Shown here piece by piece: positions 1-7,553 of a stretch of DNA of 41,877 bases. Position numbers and translations under genes: made by a program. This DNA is from Actinomycetota bacterium. GTDB lineage: Bacteria; Actinomycetota; Acidimicrobiia; Acidimicrobiales; CADCSY01. Every line of letters starts with the position of its first letter. Positions within the stretch are counted from its first letter, which is position 1. Where the stretch lies: NCBI GenBank assembly GCA_016781135.1, contig JADDQY010000053.1:1-41877 (forward strand), read 5' to 3'. Under the pieces are notes generated by a model, which saw only the letters and a list, made by a program, of their open reading frames with translations, was not told where the DNA came from and searched no databases.

Positions 1-26
1 CGTGCGACCTACGGAACGGAGCACTA

Positions 27-908
27 GTGGCCCGGTTCGGACCCGTGGTCACCGCCATGGTGACCCCCTTCGACGACGATCTCGGCGTCGACTACGACGG
101 CGCCGTCGCCCTGGCCCGCTGGCTGGCCGACCACGGCACGACCGGCCTGGTGCTGGCCGGCACCACCGGGGAGAGCCCGACGCTCACCGACGACGAGAAG
201 CTCGAGCTGTTCCGGACGGTGGCCGAGGCGGTCACCATCCCGGTCGTGGCCGGGGTGGGCAGCGCCGACACCCGCCACAGCGTGTGGCTCGCCCGGGCAG
301 CCGCCAGCACCGGTGTCGACGCCCTGCTGGTGGTCACCCCGTACTACAGCCGCCCGTCCCAGGCGGGGCTGTTCGCCCACTTCTCGGCGGTGGCGGGCGC
401 GACCGAGCTGCCGGTGGTGGTCTACGACATCCCCCCTCGCACCGGGCGCAAGGTGGCCACCCCCACCCTGGTGGCGCTGGCTCGAGAGGTCCCCAACGTG
501 GTGGCGGTCAAGGACGCCACGGCCAACCCCCCCGAGGCCGCCCGGCTGCTGGCGCAGACGCCGGAGCGCTTCGAGCTCTACAGCGGTGACGACGGCTACA
601 CCCTGCCGTTGCTCGCGGTGGGTGCGGTCGGCGTCATCAGCGTGGCCAGCCACTGGGCCGGCGAGGAGACCGCCGCCATGATCGCCGCCTTCGAGCGGGG
701 CGACGTCACCGCCGCCCGGACGCTCAACCGCCGCTTGTTGCCCAGCTTTGCCTACGAGACCGGTGACGAGGCTCCCAACCCTGTGCCCACCAAGGCGATG
801 ATGCGGGTGCTCGATCGCTCCGTCGGCGAGTGCCGGCCGCCGATGGGCCCGGCTCCCGCCGGCCTGGAGGACGAGGCTCGCCGAGTCCTCGCCGAGCTCC
901 GTGCCTAG
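27..908 (+). CDS. dapA: 4-hydroxy-tetrahydrodipicolinate synthase (DapA)
   Basis: Condenses pyruvate with aspartate semialdehyde, the first committed step of diaminopimelate/lysine synthesis in the cytoplasm. The 293-residue length is normal for the family. Family landmarks are visible: AGTTGES near residues 44-50 with the pyruvate-binding Thr pair, TPYYSRP near 104-110 with the proton-relay Tyr, VYDIPPRTG with Tyr133, and the Schiff-base lysine in AVKDAT (Lys162). The start is GTG at 27, preceded by a GGAG-type ribosome binding site about five bases upstream. The stop lies inside the beginning of rnj (8-base overlap), so the two are translationally coupled. The order dapA-rnj is conserved in mycobacteria and streptomycetes. 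Four other dap genes lie downstream in this window (dapF, dapC, dapD, dapE). Identification is secure. Confidence 0.97.
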   Translation: MARFGPVVTAMVTPFDDDLGVDYDGAVALARWLADHGTTGLVLAGTTGESPTLTDDEKLELFRTVAEAVTIPVVAGVGSADTRHSVWLARAAASTGVDALLVVTPYYSRPSQAGLFAHFSAVAGATELPVVVYDIPPRTGRKVATPTLVALAREVPNVVAVKDATANPPEAARLLAQTPERFELYSGDDGYTLPLLAVGAVGVISVASHWAGEETAAMIAAFERGDVTAARTLNRRLLPSFAYETGDEAPNPVPTKAMMRVLDRSVGECRPPMGPAPAGLEDEARRVLAELRA

Positions 909-2553
909 CCCGGTCCGCATCACGTTCCTCGGGGGGCTGGGAGAGATCGGGCGCAACTGCGCCTGCTTCGAGCTCGAGGGGCGGATCGTCCTGCTCGACT
1001 GCGGGCTCATGTTCCCCGAGGCCGAGATGCTCGGCGTCGACCTCGTGCTGCCCGACTTCACCTGGCTGCGCAACAACGCCGAGCGGGTCGACGCCTGCAT
1101 CCTCACCCATGGGCACGAGGACCACGTGGGGGCACTGTCCTACCTGCTGCGCGACCTCTCGTTCCCGATCTACGGATCGCCGCTGAGCCTCGGCATCGCC
1201 CGTAACCGCATCGAGGAGGCGGGTGTGCTCGGGCGCACCGAGCTCATCCCCGTTGCCGACGGCGACCGGCGCCGCATCGGGCCCTTCGACGTCGAGTTCA
1301 TCCCCGTCACCCACTCGGTGCCCGATGGCTTCGCCACTGCCTGGCACACCCCTCAGGGCGTGATCCTGCACTCGGGCGACTGGAAGCTCGACCTCACCCC
1401 GGTCGACGGGCGCACCACCGACCTGGCCCGCATCGGCGCCATCGCCGTCGAGCAGGGCATCCGCCTCCTGCTCAGCGACTCCACCAATGCCGAGGAGGCC
1501 GGCCACACCCGGTCCGAGCGCTCCATCGGGGAGTCGCTCCGTTCGTTGTTCGCCGCCGCCCGGGGTCAGCGGGTCGTGGCCGCCTGCTTCGCCAGTCATA
1601 TCCACCGCATCCAGCAGATCGCCGACGTGGCCATCGCCGAAGGCCGCTTGGTCGCCACCCTCGGCCTGTCGATGAAGAAGAACGTGCGCCTGGCCCGCGA
1701 CCTCGGCCGGCTGCACATCCCCGACGACAAGATCGCCGACATCGCCGACATCGGTGACATCGCTCCCGAGCAGCTGTGCGTCATCTCCACCGGCTCGCAG
1801 GGAGAGCCCCTCTCGGCGCTGTCGCGCATGGCCTCCAACGACAACAAGTGGCTACGGGTCGGACCGGGGGACACCATCATCCTCAGCTCCCACCCCATCC
1901 CCGGCAACGAGACGAGCGTGGGCAAGGTGATCGACGGTCTGCACCGATTGGGCGCCGACGTGATCCACTCCGGCCTCGCCGACGTCCACGTCACCGGTCA
2001 CGCCATGGCCGAGGAGTTGAAGACCCTGCTGTCGATCACCGACCCGGAGTGGCTGGTGCCGGTGCACGGCGAGTACCGCCACCTGATCCACCACGGGCGC
2101 TTGGCGGTGTCGGTCGGCCTCGCCGAGGACGACGTCATGATCTGCGCCGACGGCGACCAGATCGAGCTGAGCGACGATGGCTTGGCCAAGGTGGGCGAGG
2201 TGCCGGCGGGCTACCTCTACGTCGACGGTGTGGTCGGCGACGTCGGCCACGGGGTGCTGCGCGACCGCCGGGTCCTGTCCGAGGAGGGCGTGGTGGTGGT
2301 GATCGTCACCGTCGACGCCAAATCGGGCGAGGTGATCGCCGGACCCGAGATCGTCACCCGGGGCTGGGTGCACGCCCCCGAGGCCGAGGACCTGCTCGAG
2401 GAGGCCCGCCTGCACGTGGTGCGGGCCATCGAGGGCTCCGACGACACCGACTTCGACACCCTCAAGCGCCATGTGCGCAAGGCCCTCGGCGCCTTCGTCA
2501 ACGAGCGCACGCGTCGCAAGCCGATGATCGTTCCCGTGGTGATGGAGGCCTGA
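901..2553 (+). CDS. rnj: Ribonuclease J
   Basis: Metallo-beta-lactamase/beta-CASP family ribonuclease with 5'-3' exonuclease and endonuclease roles in mRNA decay and rRNA maturation. The 550-residue protein shows the zinc motif HGHEDH (His70, His72, Asp74, His75), a further ligand region VTHSVPD, the SGDWKLD motif, then the beta-CASP region (SDSTNAE through STGSQGEP and SSHPIPGNE) and the late VHGEYRH motif. A C-terminal RNase J domain with VDGVVGDVGHGVLRDR follows. The GTG start at 901 overlaps the dapA end, matching the conserved actinobacterial dapA-rnj pair. Codon use resembles its neighbours. No terminator of note lies in the 30 bases before the convergent DUF1989 gene. Confidence 0.96.
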   Translation: MPSPVRITFLGGLGEIGRNCACFELEGRIVLLDCGLMFPEAEMLGVDLVLPDFTWLRNNAERVDACILTHGHEDHVGALSYLLRDLSFPIYGSPLSLGIARNRIEEAGVLGRTELIPVADGDRRRIGPFDVEFIPVTHSVPDGFATAWHTPQGVILHSGDWKLDLTPVDGRTTDLARIGAIAVEQGIRLLLSDSTNAEEAGHTRSERSIGESLRSLFAAARGQRVVAACFASHIHRIQQIADVAIAEGRLVATLGLSMKKNVRLARDLGRLHIPDDKIADIADIGDIAPEQLCVISTGSQGEPLSALSRMASNDNKWLRVGPGDTIILSSHPIPGNETSVGKVIDGLHRLGADVIHSGLADVHVTGHAMAEELKTLLSITDPEWLVPVHGEYRHLIHHGRLAVSVGLAEDDVMICADGDQIELSDDGLAKVGEVPAGYLYVDGVVGDVGHGVLRDRRVLSEEGVVVVIVTVDAKSGEVIAGPEIVTRGWVHAPEAEDLLEEARLHVVRAIEGSDDTDFDTLKRHVRKALGAFVNERTRRKPMIVPVVMEA

Positions 2554-2583
2554 GCGCTTCGCCCGGGGCCGGGTGGCCGTTGG

Positions 2584-3183
2584 CTAGAGGCGATGGACCT
2601 CGACGTCGATGGGTTTGAGGGCGCCGTTGTTGGTGAGCTCGGCCGAGCACGCGGTGACGCCGACGACGAGGTCGATCTCGGCACGCAGATCGACGTGGTC
2701 GCCGGGCCGGCTGCTCGGCGGGCTGATGTCGATGCGGCCGGTCTCGGGATCGGGGGTGACCACCATGAACAGGTTGAGGGTGGTGGGGATGGCGTCGGGG
2801 GGGATGCCGAGCGGATCGAGGTGGGTCGCCAGGTTCTCGAAGCAACTGGGGTGGTGCCCCTCGACGCCGTAGAGGCGCCGGAACATCTCCGCCGAGCACG
2901 GGCTGAGCAGGAAGTCGTGGCGACCGGCGGTGTCGGCGGTGATGGTGAGCAGGGGCGTGCTCCGGTTGGAGTACAGGATCGTGCCGGTCTCCACGTAGAT
3001 GCTGCCGCCGTAGTCGATGGTGCGTCCCGACGAGAGCCACTCCCGGGGGTCGGCGGCGGCGAAGGCGGCGACGTCGGCCACCTGCTCACCGGTGGGCGAG
3101 ATCACCCGCAGGGTCTCGCCCCGGGCCAGGCGCAGCCCGCAGCCCGTCTGGGGGGCGAGGTGGATGGTGTCGCCGGCCGGCAT
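2584..3183 (-). CDS. DUF1989 (urea-carboxylase-associated) family protein
   Basis: A 199-residue protein with the hallmarks of DUF1989, the family called urea amidolyase-associated proteins when next to urea carboxylase. Visible features are an early beta-rich part with GEQVADVAAF, a His/Cys centre (HDFLLSPCSAEMF, HHPSCFENL), the LNLFMVVTPD stretch, a PGDHVDLRAE motif and the closing TACSAELTNNG. Conserved Cys and His suggest a metal site (inference). The reaction is not established to my knowledge. No urea carboxylase, allophanate hydrolase or transporter lies nearby, so it appears as a single gene. The ATG at 3181-3183 was chosen because homology-like sequence begins there; upstream in-frame sequence reads as non-coding and overlaps the divergent promoter. 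It is divergent from the unknown gene at 3229. Confidence 0.8.
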   Translation of the reverse strand: MPAGDTIHLAPQTGCGLRLARGETLRVISPTGEQVADVAAFAAADPREWLSSGRTIDYGGSIYVETGTILYSNRSTPLLTITADTAGRHDFLLSPCSAEMFRRLYGVEGHHPSCFENLATHLDPLGIPPDAIPTTLNLFMVVTPDPETGRIDISPPSSRPGDHVDLRAEIDLVVGVTACSAELTNNGALKPIDVEVHRL

Positions 3184-3228
3184 CGAGGTCGGTTGTAGCA
3201 GGCAGGGGCCTCTGGCACGATGGCCCTC
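3184..3228. promoter_or_regulatory. Divergent intergenic promoter region
   Basis: Forty-five bases separate two divergent starts. On the plus strand TTGTAG (about 3193-3198) is followed after 17 bases by CACGAT (3216-3221), a plausible weak -35/-10 pair. The ATG at 3229 begins seven bases after the -10, the leaderless spacing seen repeatedly in this window. On the minus strand a TACAAC hexamer sits about 11 bases upstream of the DUF1989 ATG. These are pattern matches only. Confidence 0.4.
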
Positions 3229-4209
3229 ATGCCGGCACCGAGCCGCCCGCCGGTGGGTGGACAGGCGGCACGGCGGGGTCTGGCGCTCGACCGGATGCTG
3301 ACCCTCGGAGACCACACCGACGAGCACGGTCGCCTGCTGCTCGAGGATTCCGCCAGCCGAGGTGCCCAGAAGCGGGCCAAGCGAGCGGGGGTGCCGATGA
3401 GGTCCGCTCGCTGCACCTACCCGGACAGCCCCTCGCGGCTGGGCGGGGAGATGAACGTGTCAGCCTACGAGGCGCTCCGGCGCGACCTCGCTGACGTGCT
3501 GAACGGCTTCGCCTGGCTGGCCGAGCACTACCGGCAGGTGAACCCTTCGGGTGGCAGCACGGTCCAGGGCCTGCTCGACGTCAGCAACCTGGGCACGACC
3601 CTCCCGCTCGTGCTGTTCCACCGCGCCTTGAACCCGGTCCCCGCCCACGGCAGCCTGCCGTCGCCCGTCGCCTCGGTCTTCAAGGCCAGCCGGGGCATCT
3701 TCTCGGCGGCCATCGACCTGCTCAACCGGGGCGACGGCGCCGGCGCCGGCGCGACGATCACCGTGGCCGATGTCGTCGGCTTCGCCGAGGCCAACGGGCA
3801 CTTCCGCAGGAAGGAGACCGGCCGGGTCTGCGCCGCGCCCACCCGGCTCATCGAGCGGGTTGTCGACGCCGTGCTGACCGGGCAGGGGGGCGACCCGTCG
3901 AGGAGCGTCTTCGGCGACCTGCTCGACTTCCCGACGCTGTGGGCCTTCTACGTGCGCCACAGCTCCTTCAGCCAGGCGTCCAGCACGTACCGCTTCGTCC
4001 TGGACAACCTGACCGAGGCCGGCGACGTCGCCCCCGAGGAGCTCTTCCGGGTCACCGTGCAGGTGGAGGGCCGCACCTGGTCCTTCGGCGACTTCACCCA
4101 GGCCTTCGTCGACCACGCCAACCTGATCCAAGCGGAGCTCAACCAGGTCCTCGGCCGCGCCGACCCGGGCTCGCCGATGAGCATGGACGCGGTCCTGCGC
4201 ATCCTCTGA
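3229..4209 (+). CDS. Protein of unknown function
   Basis: A 326-residue protein that I do not recognise. No signal peptide or clear membrane segment is visible. The first ~75 residues are basic and low in obvious structure (RGAQKRAKRAGVPMRS). From about residue 75 the protein looks globular and mostly helical: a YEALRRDLADVLNGFAWLAEHY helix, a LLDVSNLGTTLPLVLFHRAL segment, VASVFKASRGIFSAAIDLL, and a C-terminal part with LWAFYVRHSSFSQASSTYRF. The start is uncertain. ATG 3229 fits a leaderless promoter, ATG 3220 is in frame three codons earlier, and ATG 3451 would remove the basic N-terminus. It stands between DUF1989 and ftsK, and about 160 bases without a gene follow it. Confidence 0.65.
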   Translation: MPAPSRPPVGGQAARRGLALDRMLTLGDHTDEHGRLLLEDSASRGAQKRAKRAGVPMRSARCTYPDSPSRLGGEMNVSAYEALRRDLADVLNGFAWLAEHYRQVNPSGGSTVQGLLDVSNLGTTLPLVLFHRALNPVPAHGSLPSPVASVFKASRGIFSAAIDLLNRGDGAGAGATITVADVVGFAEANGHFRRKETGRVCAAPTRLIERVVDAVLTGQGGDPSRSVFGDLLDFPTLWAFYVRHSSFSQASSTYRFVLDNLTEAGDVAPEELFRVTVQVEGRTWSFGDFTQAFVDHANLIQAELNQVLGRADPGSPMSMDAVLRIL

Positions 4210-4370
4210 GAGGCCGCCGCTCCTCCGCCGCTTCACCCCTTCACCGACGACGTGGTGGTGAAAGCCAAGCCGGACACGGTGGTCGGTCTCCGGCCCAGGA
4301 CGGGCCAGGACGCCGACGCGCGCGTCGGTCGCCGGCCACCGCTGTTGCCACTGTTAGCCTTGTTGCCACT
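4210..4370. other. Intergenic region with a hairpin and a 16-bp palindrome upstream of ftsK
   Basis: No gene is supported here. After the stop of the unknown gene, TTCACC and GGTGAA arms around 4235-4260 can form a weak terminator-like stem. At 4313-4328 lies a perfect 16-bp palindrome, CCGACGCG followed by CGCGTCGG. Close to ftsK the sequence turns into a locally repeated GTTGCCACTGT-like stretch (4344-4377) that contains TAGCCT at 4355-4360, a candidate -10 ten bases before the GTG start. The palindrome may be an operator or part of a terminator; the sequence does not decide. Confidence 0.45.
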
Positions 4371-6758
4371 GTGGCTACTGCAACTCGGCAACGGCCGTTG
4401 GGCAAGGCCGGATCCGCCCGCAAGAAGGTGGGTCCCCCGGCCAAGCGCCGCTCGCCCGGGAAGGGGTCGGCCCGCCGCCGCCGGCTCGAACGTCTCGGCG
4501 CCGGGTGCCGCCGGGCCCTTGCCCGGGCCGACGTCTGGGGCGGCGTGCTGGTGGTCGCCGGCATGCTCGCAGCGCTCGGCACCTGGGCGGGGCTCACCGG
4601 GCCACTGGGTCGGCGCATCGATCGCTCCCTCGTCGACGTGCTGGGGGTCGCCCGCTTCGTCGTGCCCGTGACCCTGCTGTGGGTCGGCGGGCTCCTCGTG
4701 CGGGGTCGACCGAGCGACGTGACCGCCCGGGTGGCCCTTGGCCTGGCCGTGCTCCTGGTCGGCGCCAACGGCGTGGTGCACCTGATCGCCGGCGACCTCG
4801 CCGGGGCGGTGGGCCGGTGGGTGGCCGGGCCCCTCCGGGCGGTGCTGTCTCCGTGGGGAGCAGGCGTCGTCCTCGCAGCGGTGGCCGTCGCCGGCGTGTT
4901 GGCGGTGACCGCCACCAGCGTCAATGCCGCCGCCGGGCACTTGGCCGGCGGCGTCACCCGGCTGGCCGCCGTCCGGCATCCCCTTGGTGAGGGGTTGCGC
5001 CGGGCGCTGCGCTGGCTCGAGACCCTGCCGTCCGCCAAGCGGGCGTCACTGGGCGACGAGGGACCGCCCGAGACCGTCGAGGTCCTCGTGCCGGCGGCGT
5101 CCCCCGTGCTGTTCGACGACGCCGCCTACCCCTCGCCCGAGCACGACGACGAGGAGCTGACCACCGCTGCCATCACGGTCCCGGCAGCCCAGCCAACGGC
5201 ACCGGCCGGTGACTCGGAGCAGTTGGCCATCGATCTCGGTCCCGCCTCCAGTCCCAGCAGCTGGAAGCTCCCGCCGCTGACCATGCTCGATCGCAGCCCC
5301 GTGCAGGAGGTCGATCGGCGCCTGATTGAGCAGGCGGGGCGTGCCCTCGAACGGGCCCTGGCCGCCCACGGGGTGGAGACCCGTCTGGTGGGCATGACCG
5401 TCGGCCCCACGGTCACCCGCTACGAGCTCGAGCTGGGCCCCGGCGTCAAGGTCGCCCGGGTCACCTCGTTGCACCGTGACATCGCCTACGCCATGGCCTC
5501 GGCCGATGTGCGCATCCTCGCTCCGATCCCCGGGCGCTCGGCCATCGGGGTCGAGGTTCCCAACCAGCAGCGCCAGCTGGTGGCGGTGGGGGACATCCTC
5601 TCCAGCGACGAGGCCCGCCGGGCGGTGCACCCGTGCGAGGTGGCGCTGGGGCGCGACATCAGCGGCCGGGCGGTGCTGGCCAACCTGGCGGAGATGCCGC
5701 ACCTGCTCATCGCCGGGGCCACGGGGGCAGGCAAGTCGAGCTGCCTCAACAGCCTGCTCACCTCCATCCTGGTGCGGAGCACGCCTGAGCAGGTCCGCCT
5801 CATCCTGGTCGACCCCAAGCGCGTCGAGCTGGGCCAGTACAACGGCCTGCCCCACCTCCTCACCCCCGTGGTGGTGAACCCCAAGAAGGCAGCCAACGCC
5901 CTGGCGTGGGCGGTGAAGGAGATGGAGCGCCGCTACGACCTGCTGTCGGAGGTCGGCGTCCGCGACGTCGCCGGGTACAACGCCGCCTTCGACCGAGGCG
6001 AGCTACGCACCGAGCCTCGGGCCGAGGGCGTGGACGACCCCGGTGAGCCGATCTACCGCCGCCTGCCGTTCATCGTCATCGTCGTCGACGAGCTCAACGA
6101 CCTCATGATGGTCGCCGCCCGGGATGTCGAGGAGTCGATCTGCCGGATCGCCCAGATGGCTCGGGCGGTCGGGATCCACCTGGTCGTGGCCACGCAGCGG
6201 CCCTCGGTCAACGTGATCACCGGGGTCATCAAGGCCAACATCCCCGCTCGGCTCGCCTTCGCCGTCTCCAGCCTGGCCGACAGCCGCGTCATCCTCGACC
6301 AGGGCGGGGCCGAGCGCCTGGTGGGCCGGGGCGACATGCTCCTGCTCGGGGCGGCTTCGTCGACCCCCCGCCGGATCCAAGGGGCATGGGTGAGCGAGGA
6401 CGAGGTCCACAAGGTCGTCGCCCACTGGCGTCGGCAGGCGCCCAAAGTGGTGTACACCTCGGGCGTCGAGGGCGATGACCCGTTGCTCGACGCCGGCGGC
6501 GACAGCGGTGCGTCCACCAGCGACGACGACGACGAGCTGTGCCGAGCGGCCATGGAGCTGATCGTGCGCTCCCAGCTCGGTTCCACGTCGATGCTCCAGC
6601 GCAAGCTCCGAATCGGCTTCGCCCGGGCGGGTCGGCTCATGGACCTGCTCGAACAGCGTGGCGTGGTCGGTCCCTCCACCGGGTCCAAGGCCCGTGACGT
6701 GCTCATGACCCCCGAGGAGCTCGACGACCTCCAGGCGGGCGGCGACCCGGACCGCTAG
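4371..6758 (+). CDS. ftsK: DNA translocase FtsK/SpoIIIE
   Basis: A septal double-stranded-DNA pump that clears chromosome ends during division. With GTG 4371 as start the protein has 795 residues. A basic N-terminus (KAGSARKKVGPPAKRRSPGK) is followed by several hydrophobic segments (roughly residues 55-190) and an acidic, Pro/Ala-rich linker. The motor then contains the alpha domain (PTVTRYELELGPGVKV), Walker A GATGAGKSS (about residue 450), Walker B IVIVVDELNDLMM and the ATQRPSVNVITG motif. A C-terminal winged-helix gamma domain (SQLGSTSMLQRKLRIGFARAGRLMDLLE) ends the protein. The start is inferred because upstream in-frame sequence reads as intergenic and a TAGCCT -10 lies ten bases before the GTG; no Shine-Dalgarno is visible. 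The rnj-to-ftsK order agrees with mycobacteria. Confidence 0.95.
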   Translation: MATATRQRPLGKAGSARKKVGPPAKRRSPGKGSARRRRLERLGAGCRRALARADVWGGVLVVAGMLAALGTWAGLTGPLGRRIDRSLVDVLGVARFVVPVTLLWVGGLLVRGRPSDVTARVALGLAVLLVGANGVVHLIAGDLAGAVGRWVAGPLRAVLSPWGAGVVLAAVAVAGVLAVTATSVNAAAGHLAGGVTRLAAVRHPLGEGLRRALRWLETLPSAKRASLGDEGPPETVEVLVPAASPVLFDDAAYPSPEHDDEELTTAAITVPAAQPTAPAGDSEQLAIDLGPASSPSSWKLPPLTMLDRSPVQEVDRRLIEQAGRALERALAAHGVETRLVGMTVGPTVTRYELELGPGVKVARVTSLHRDIAYAMASADVRILAPIPGRSAIGVEVPNQQRQLVAVGDILSSDEARRAVHPCEVALGRDISGRAVLANLAEMPHLLIAGATGAGKSSCLNSLLTSILVRSTPEQVRLILVDPKRVELGQYNGLPHLLTPVVVNPKKAANALAWAVKEMERRYDLLSEVGVRDVAGYNAAFDRGELRTEPRAEGVDDPGEPIYRRLPFIVIVVDELNDLMMVAARDVEESICRIAQMARAVGIHLVVATQRPSVNVITGVIKANIPARLAFAVSSLADSRVILDQGGAERLVGRGDMLLLGAASSTPRRIQGAWVSEDEVHKVVAHWRRQAPKVVYTSGVEGDDPLLDAGGDSGASTSDDDDELCRAAMELIVRSQLGSTSMLQRKLRIGFARAGRLMDLLEQRGVVGPSTGSKARDVLMTPEELDDLQAGGDPDR

Positions 6759-6764
6759 GCACGG

Positions 6765-6780
6765 CCAGGATGCTTCCTGG
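6765..6780. terminator. Bidirectional hairpin between ftsK and cupin gene
   Basis: CCAGGA and TCCTGG arms form a perfect 6-bp stem with the 4-base loop TGCT, seven bases after the ftsK stop and just before the end of the convergent cupin gene. There is no T tract, which is common for actinobacterial terminators. Short, so moderate confidence. Confidence 0.5.
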
Positions 6781-6785
6781 AAGGA

Positions 6786-7142
6786 TCACCACGGCGGTCG
6801 GGCGGCTTCGATGCAGCGCACACCGTGTGGGCCGACGGTGGCGGCGTGGTCGGTTCCCGCCTCCACGTCGAGGCGGTCGCCAGGCCTTAGCTCCAGGTCG
6901 TCGGTCCCCACGTGGAACACGATGCTGCCCGAGAGGCAGTAGAGGATCTTGTGGTAGCCGTGCCGGTGCGAGCGGTAGCGATCGTGGGGGGCGTTGCCCC
7001 AGGTTCGAGCGGACAGGCCCTGCTGGGCGAACCAGTGCTCCACCTCGTCGTCCGTCGGGGGACGACCCTGCGCCCGCACCAGCCGTGCGCCCACGGCATC
7101 GTTGTACCCGAAGCGCGGGCGGCGCTGGCCCGCATCACCCAT
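6786..7142 (-). CDS. Cupin-domain protein
   Basis: A small single-domain cupin, 118 residues from the ATG at 7142, or 130 if the GTG at 7178 is used. Cupin motif 1 is seen in the HDRYRSHRHGYHKILYCLSG stretch. It keeps His residues of the HxH type, but a Lys stands where the usual Glu ligand is expected. Motif 2 appears as RPGDRLDVEAGTDHAATVG with its His. This could bind a metal or a small ligand; no substrate can be inferred. The ATG at 7142 is preferred because a purine-rich stretch lies directly upstream. It probably follows the small membrane protein gene on the same strand, 116 bases away, and converges with ftsK. Confidence 0.65.
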   Translation of the reverse strand: MGDAGQRRPRFGYNDAVGARLVRAQGRPPTDDEVEHWFAQQGLSARTWGNAPHDRYRSHRHGYHKILYCLSGSIVFHVGTDDLELRPGDRLDVEAGTDHAATVGPHGVRCIEAARPPW

Positions 7143-7258
7143 CCCCCGCTTCTCGCTGGGCGACCGTCGGCGTGCCACGTGCTGTTGAGCGGGAAGGCTG
7201 GTTCGGCCTCACCGCGGTCGACCGCGGAGGAACGTGACGAGGTAGACCAGGTCGAGGC

Positions 7259-7519
7259 TCAGCGCCGTCGGCCGAGCGCGTACCACACCGAGGAGGTGAC
7301 GAGCCAGGCGCCGTTGATCACCACCGCCGGGGTGCGCCCCTTGATCGCCCAGCCGGCGACGATGGCGACCACGCCGAGGTGGTGGGCGGCCAGCCAGGAC
7401 CAGCGCCGCTGGCGCACGACGGGGACGAACCTGGAGATCACGACGATCGACGCCGGGTAGCCCGCGGCGAGGAGCGCGCTCTCGACCGCCACCACGTCAA
7501 CCGTAGCCGTCCTCGCCAT
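7259..7519 (-). CDS. Small membrane protein
   Basis: An 86-residue protein not recognised at family level. It has about three hydrophobic segments: ALLAAGYPASIVVISRFV, AAHHLGVVAIVAGWAI and VVINGAWLVTSSVWYAL. It ends in a basic GRRR tail, consistent with an integral membrane protein. The ATG at 7519 is 34 bases from the divergent rimO start, and its candidate -10 (TAGCTT) shares bases with the rimO -10. The ends of the gene agree with promoter and strand layout, but the short length leaves doubt. Confidence 0.5.
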   Translation of the reverse strand: MARTATVDVVAVESALLAAGYPASIVVISRFVPVVRQRRWSWLAAHHLGVVAIVAGWAIKGRTPAVVINGAWLVTSSVWYALGRRR

Positions 7520-7537
7520 GAGCGGGCGCGGGGGCGG

Positions 7538-7547
7538 AAGCTAGGGT
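7538..7547. promoter_or_regulatory. Overlapping divergent -10 elements (rimO / small membrane protein)
   Basis: The ten bases AAGCTAGGGT contain TAGGGT on the plus strand (7542-7547) and TAGCTT on the minus strand (7543-7538). The plus-strand -10 ends six bases before the rimO GTG, giving a leaderless transcript. The minus-strand -10 lies 18 bases before the ATG at 7519. One short site can therefore serve two divergent genes. Confidence 0.5.
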
Positions 7548-7553
7548 GGCCCG

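Noticed and set aside
3939..4370. N-terminal extension of FtsK back to 3939
   Set aside because: That frame overlaps the unknown gene and gives Arg/Gly/Pro-rich translation; recognisable FtsK begins after GTG 4371.
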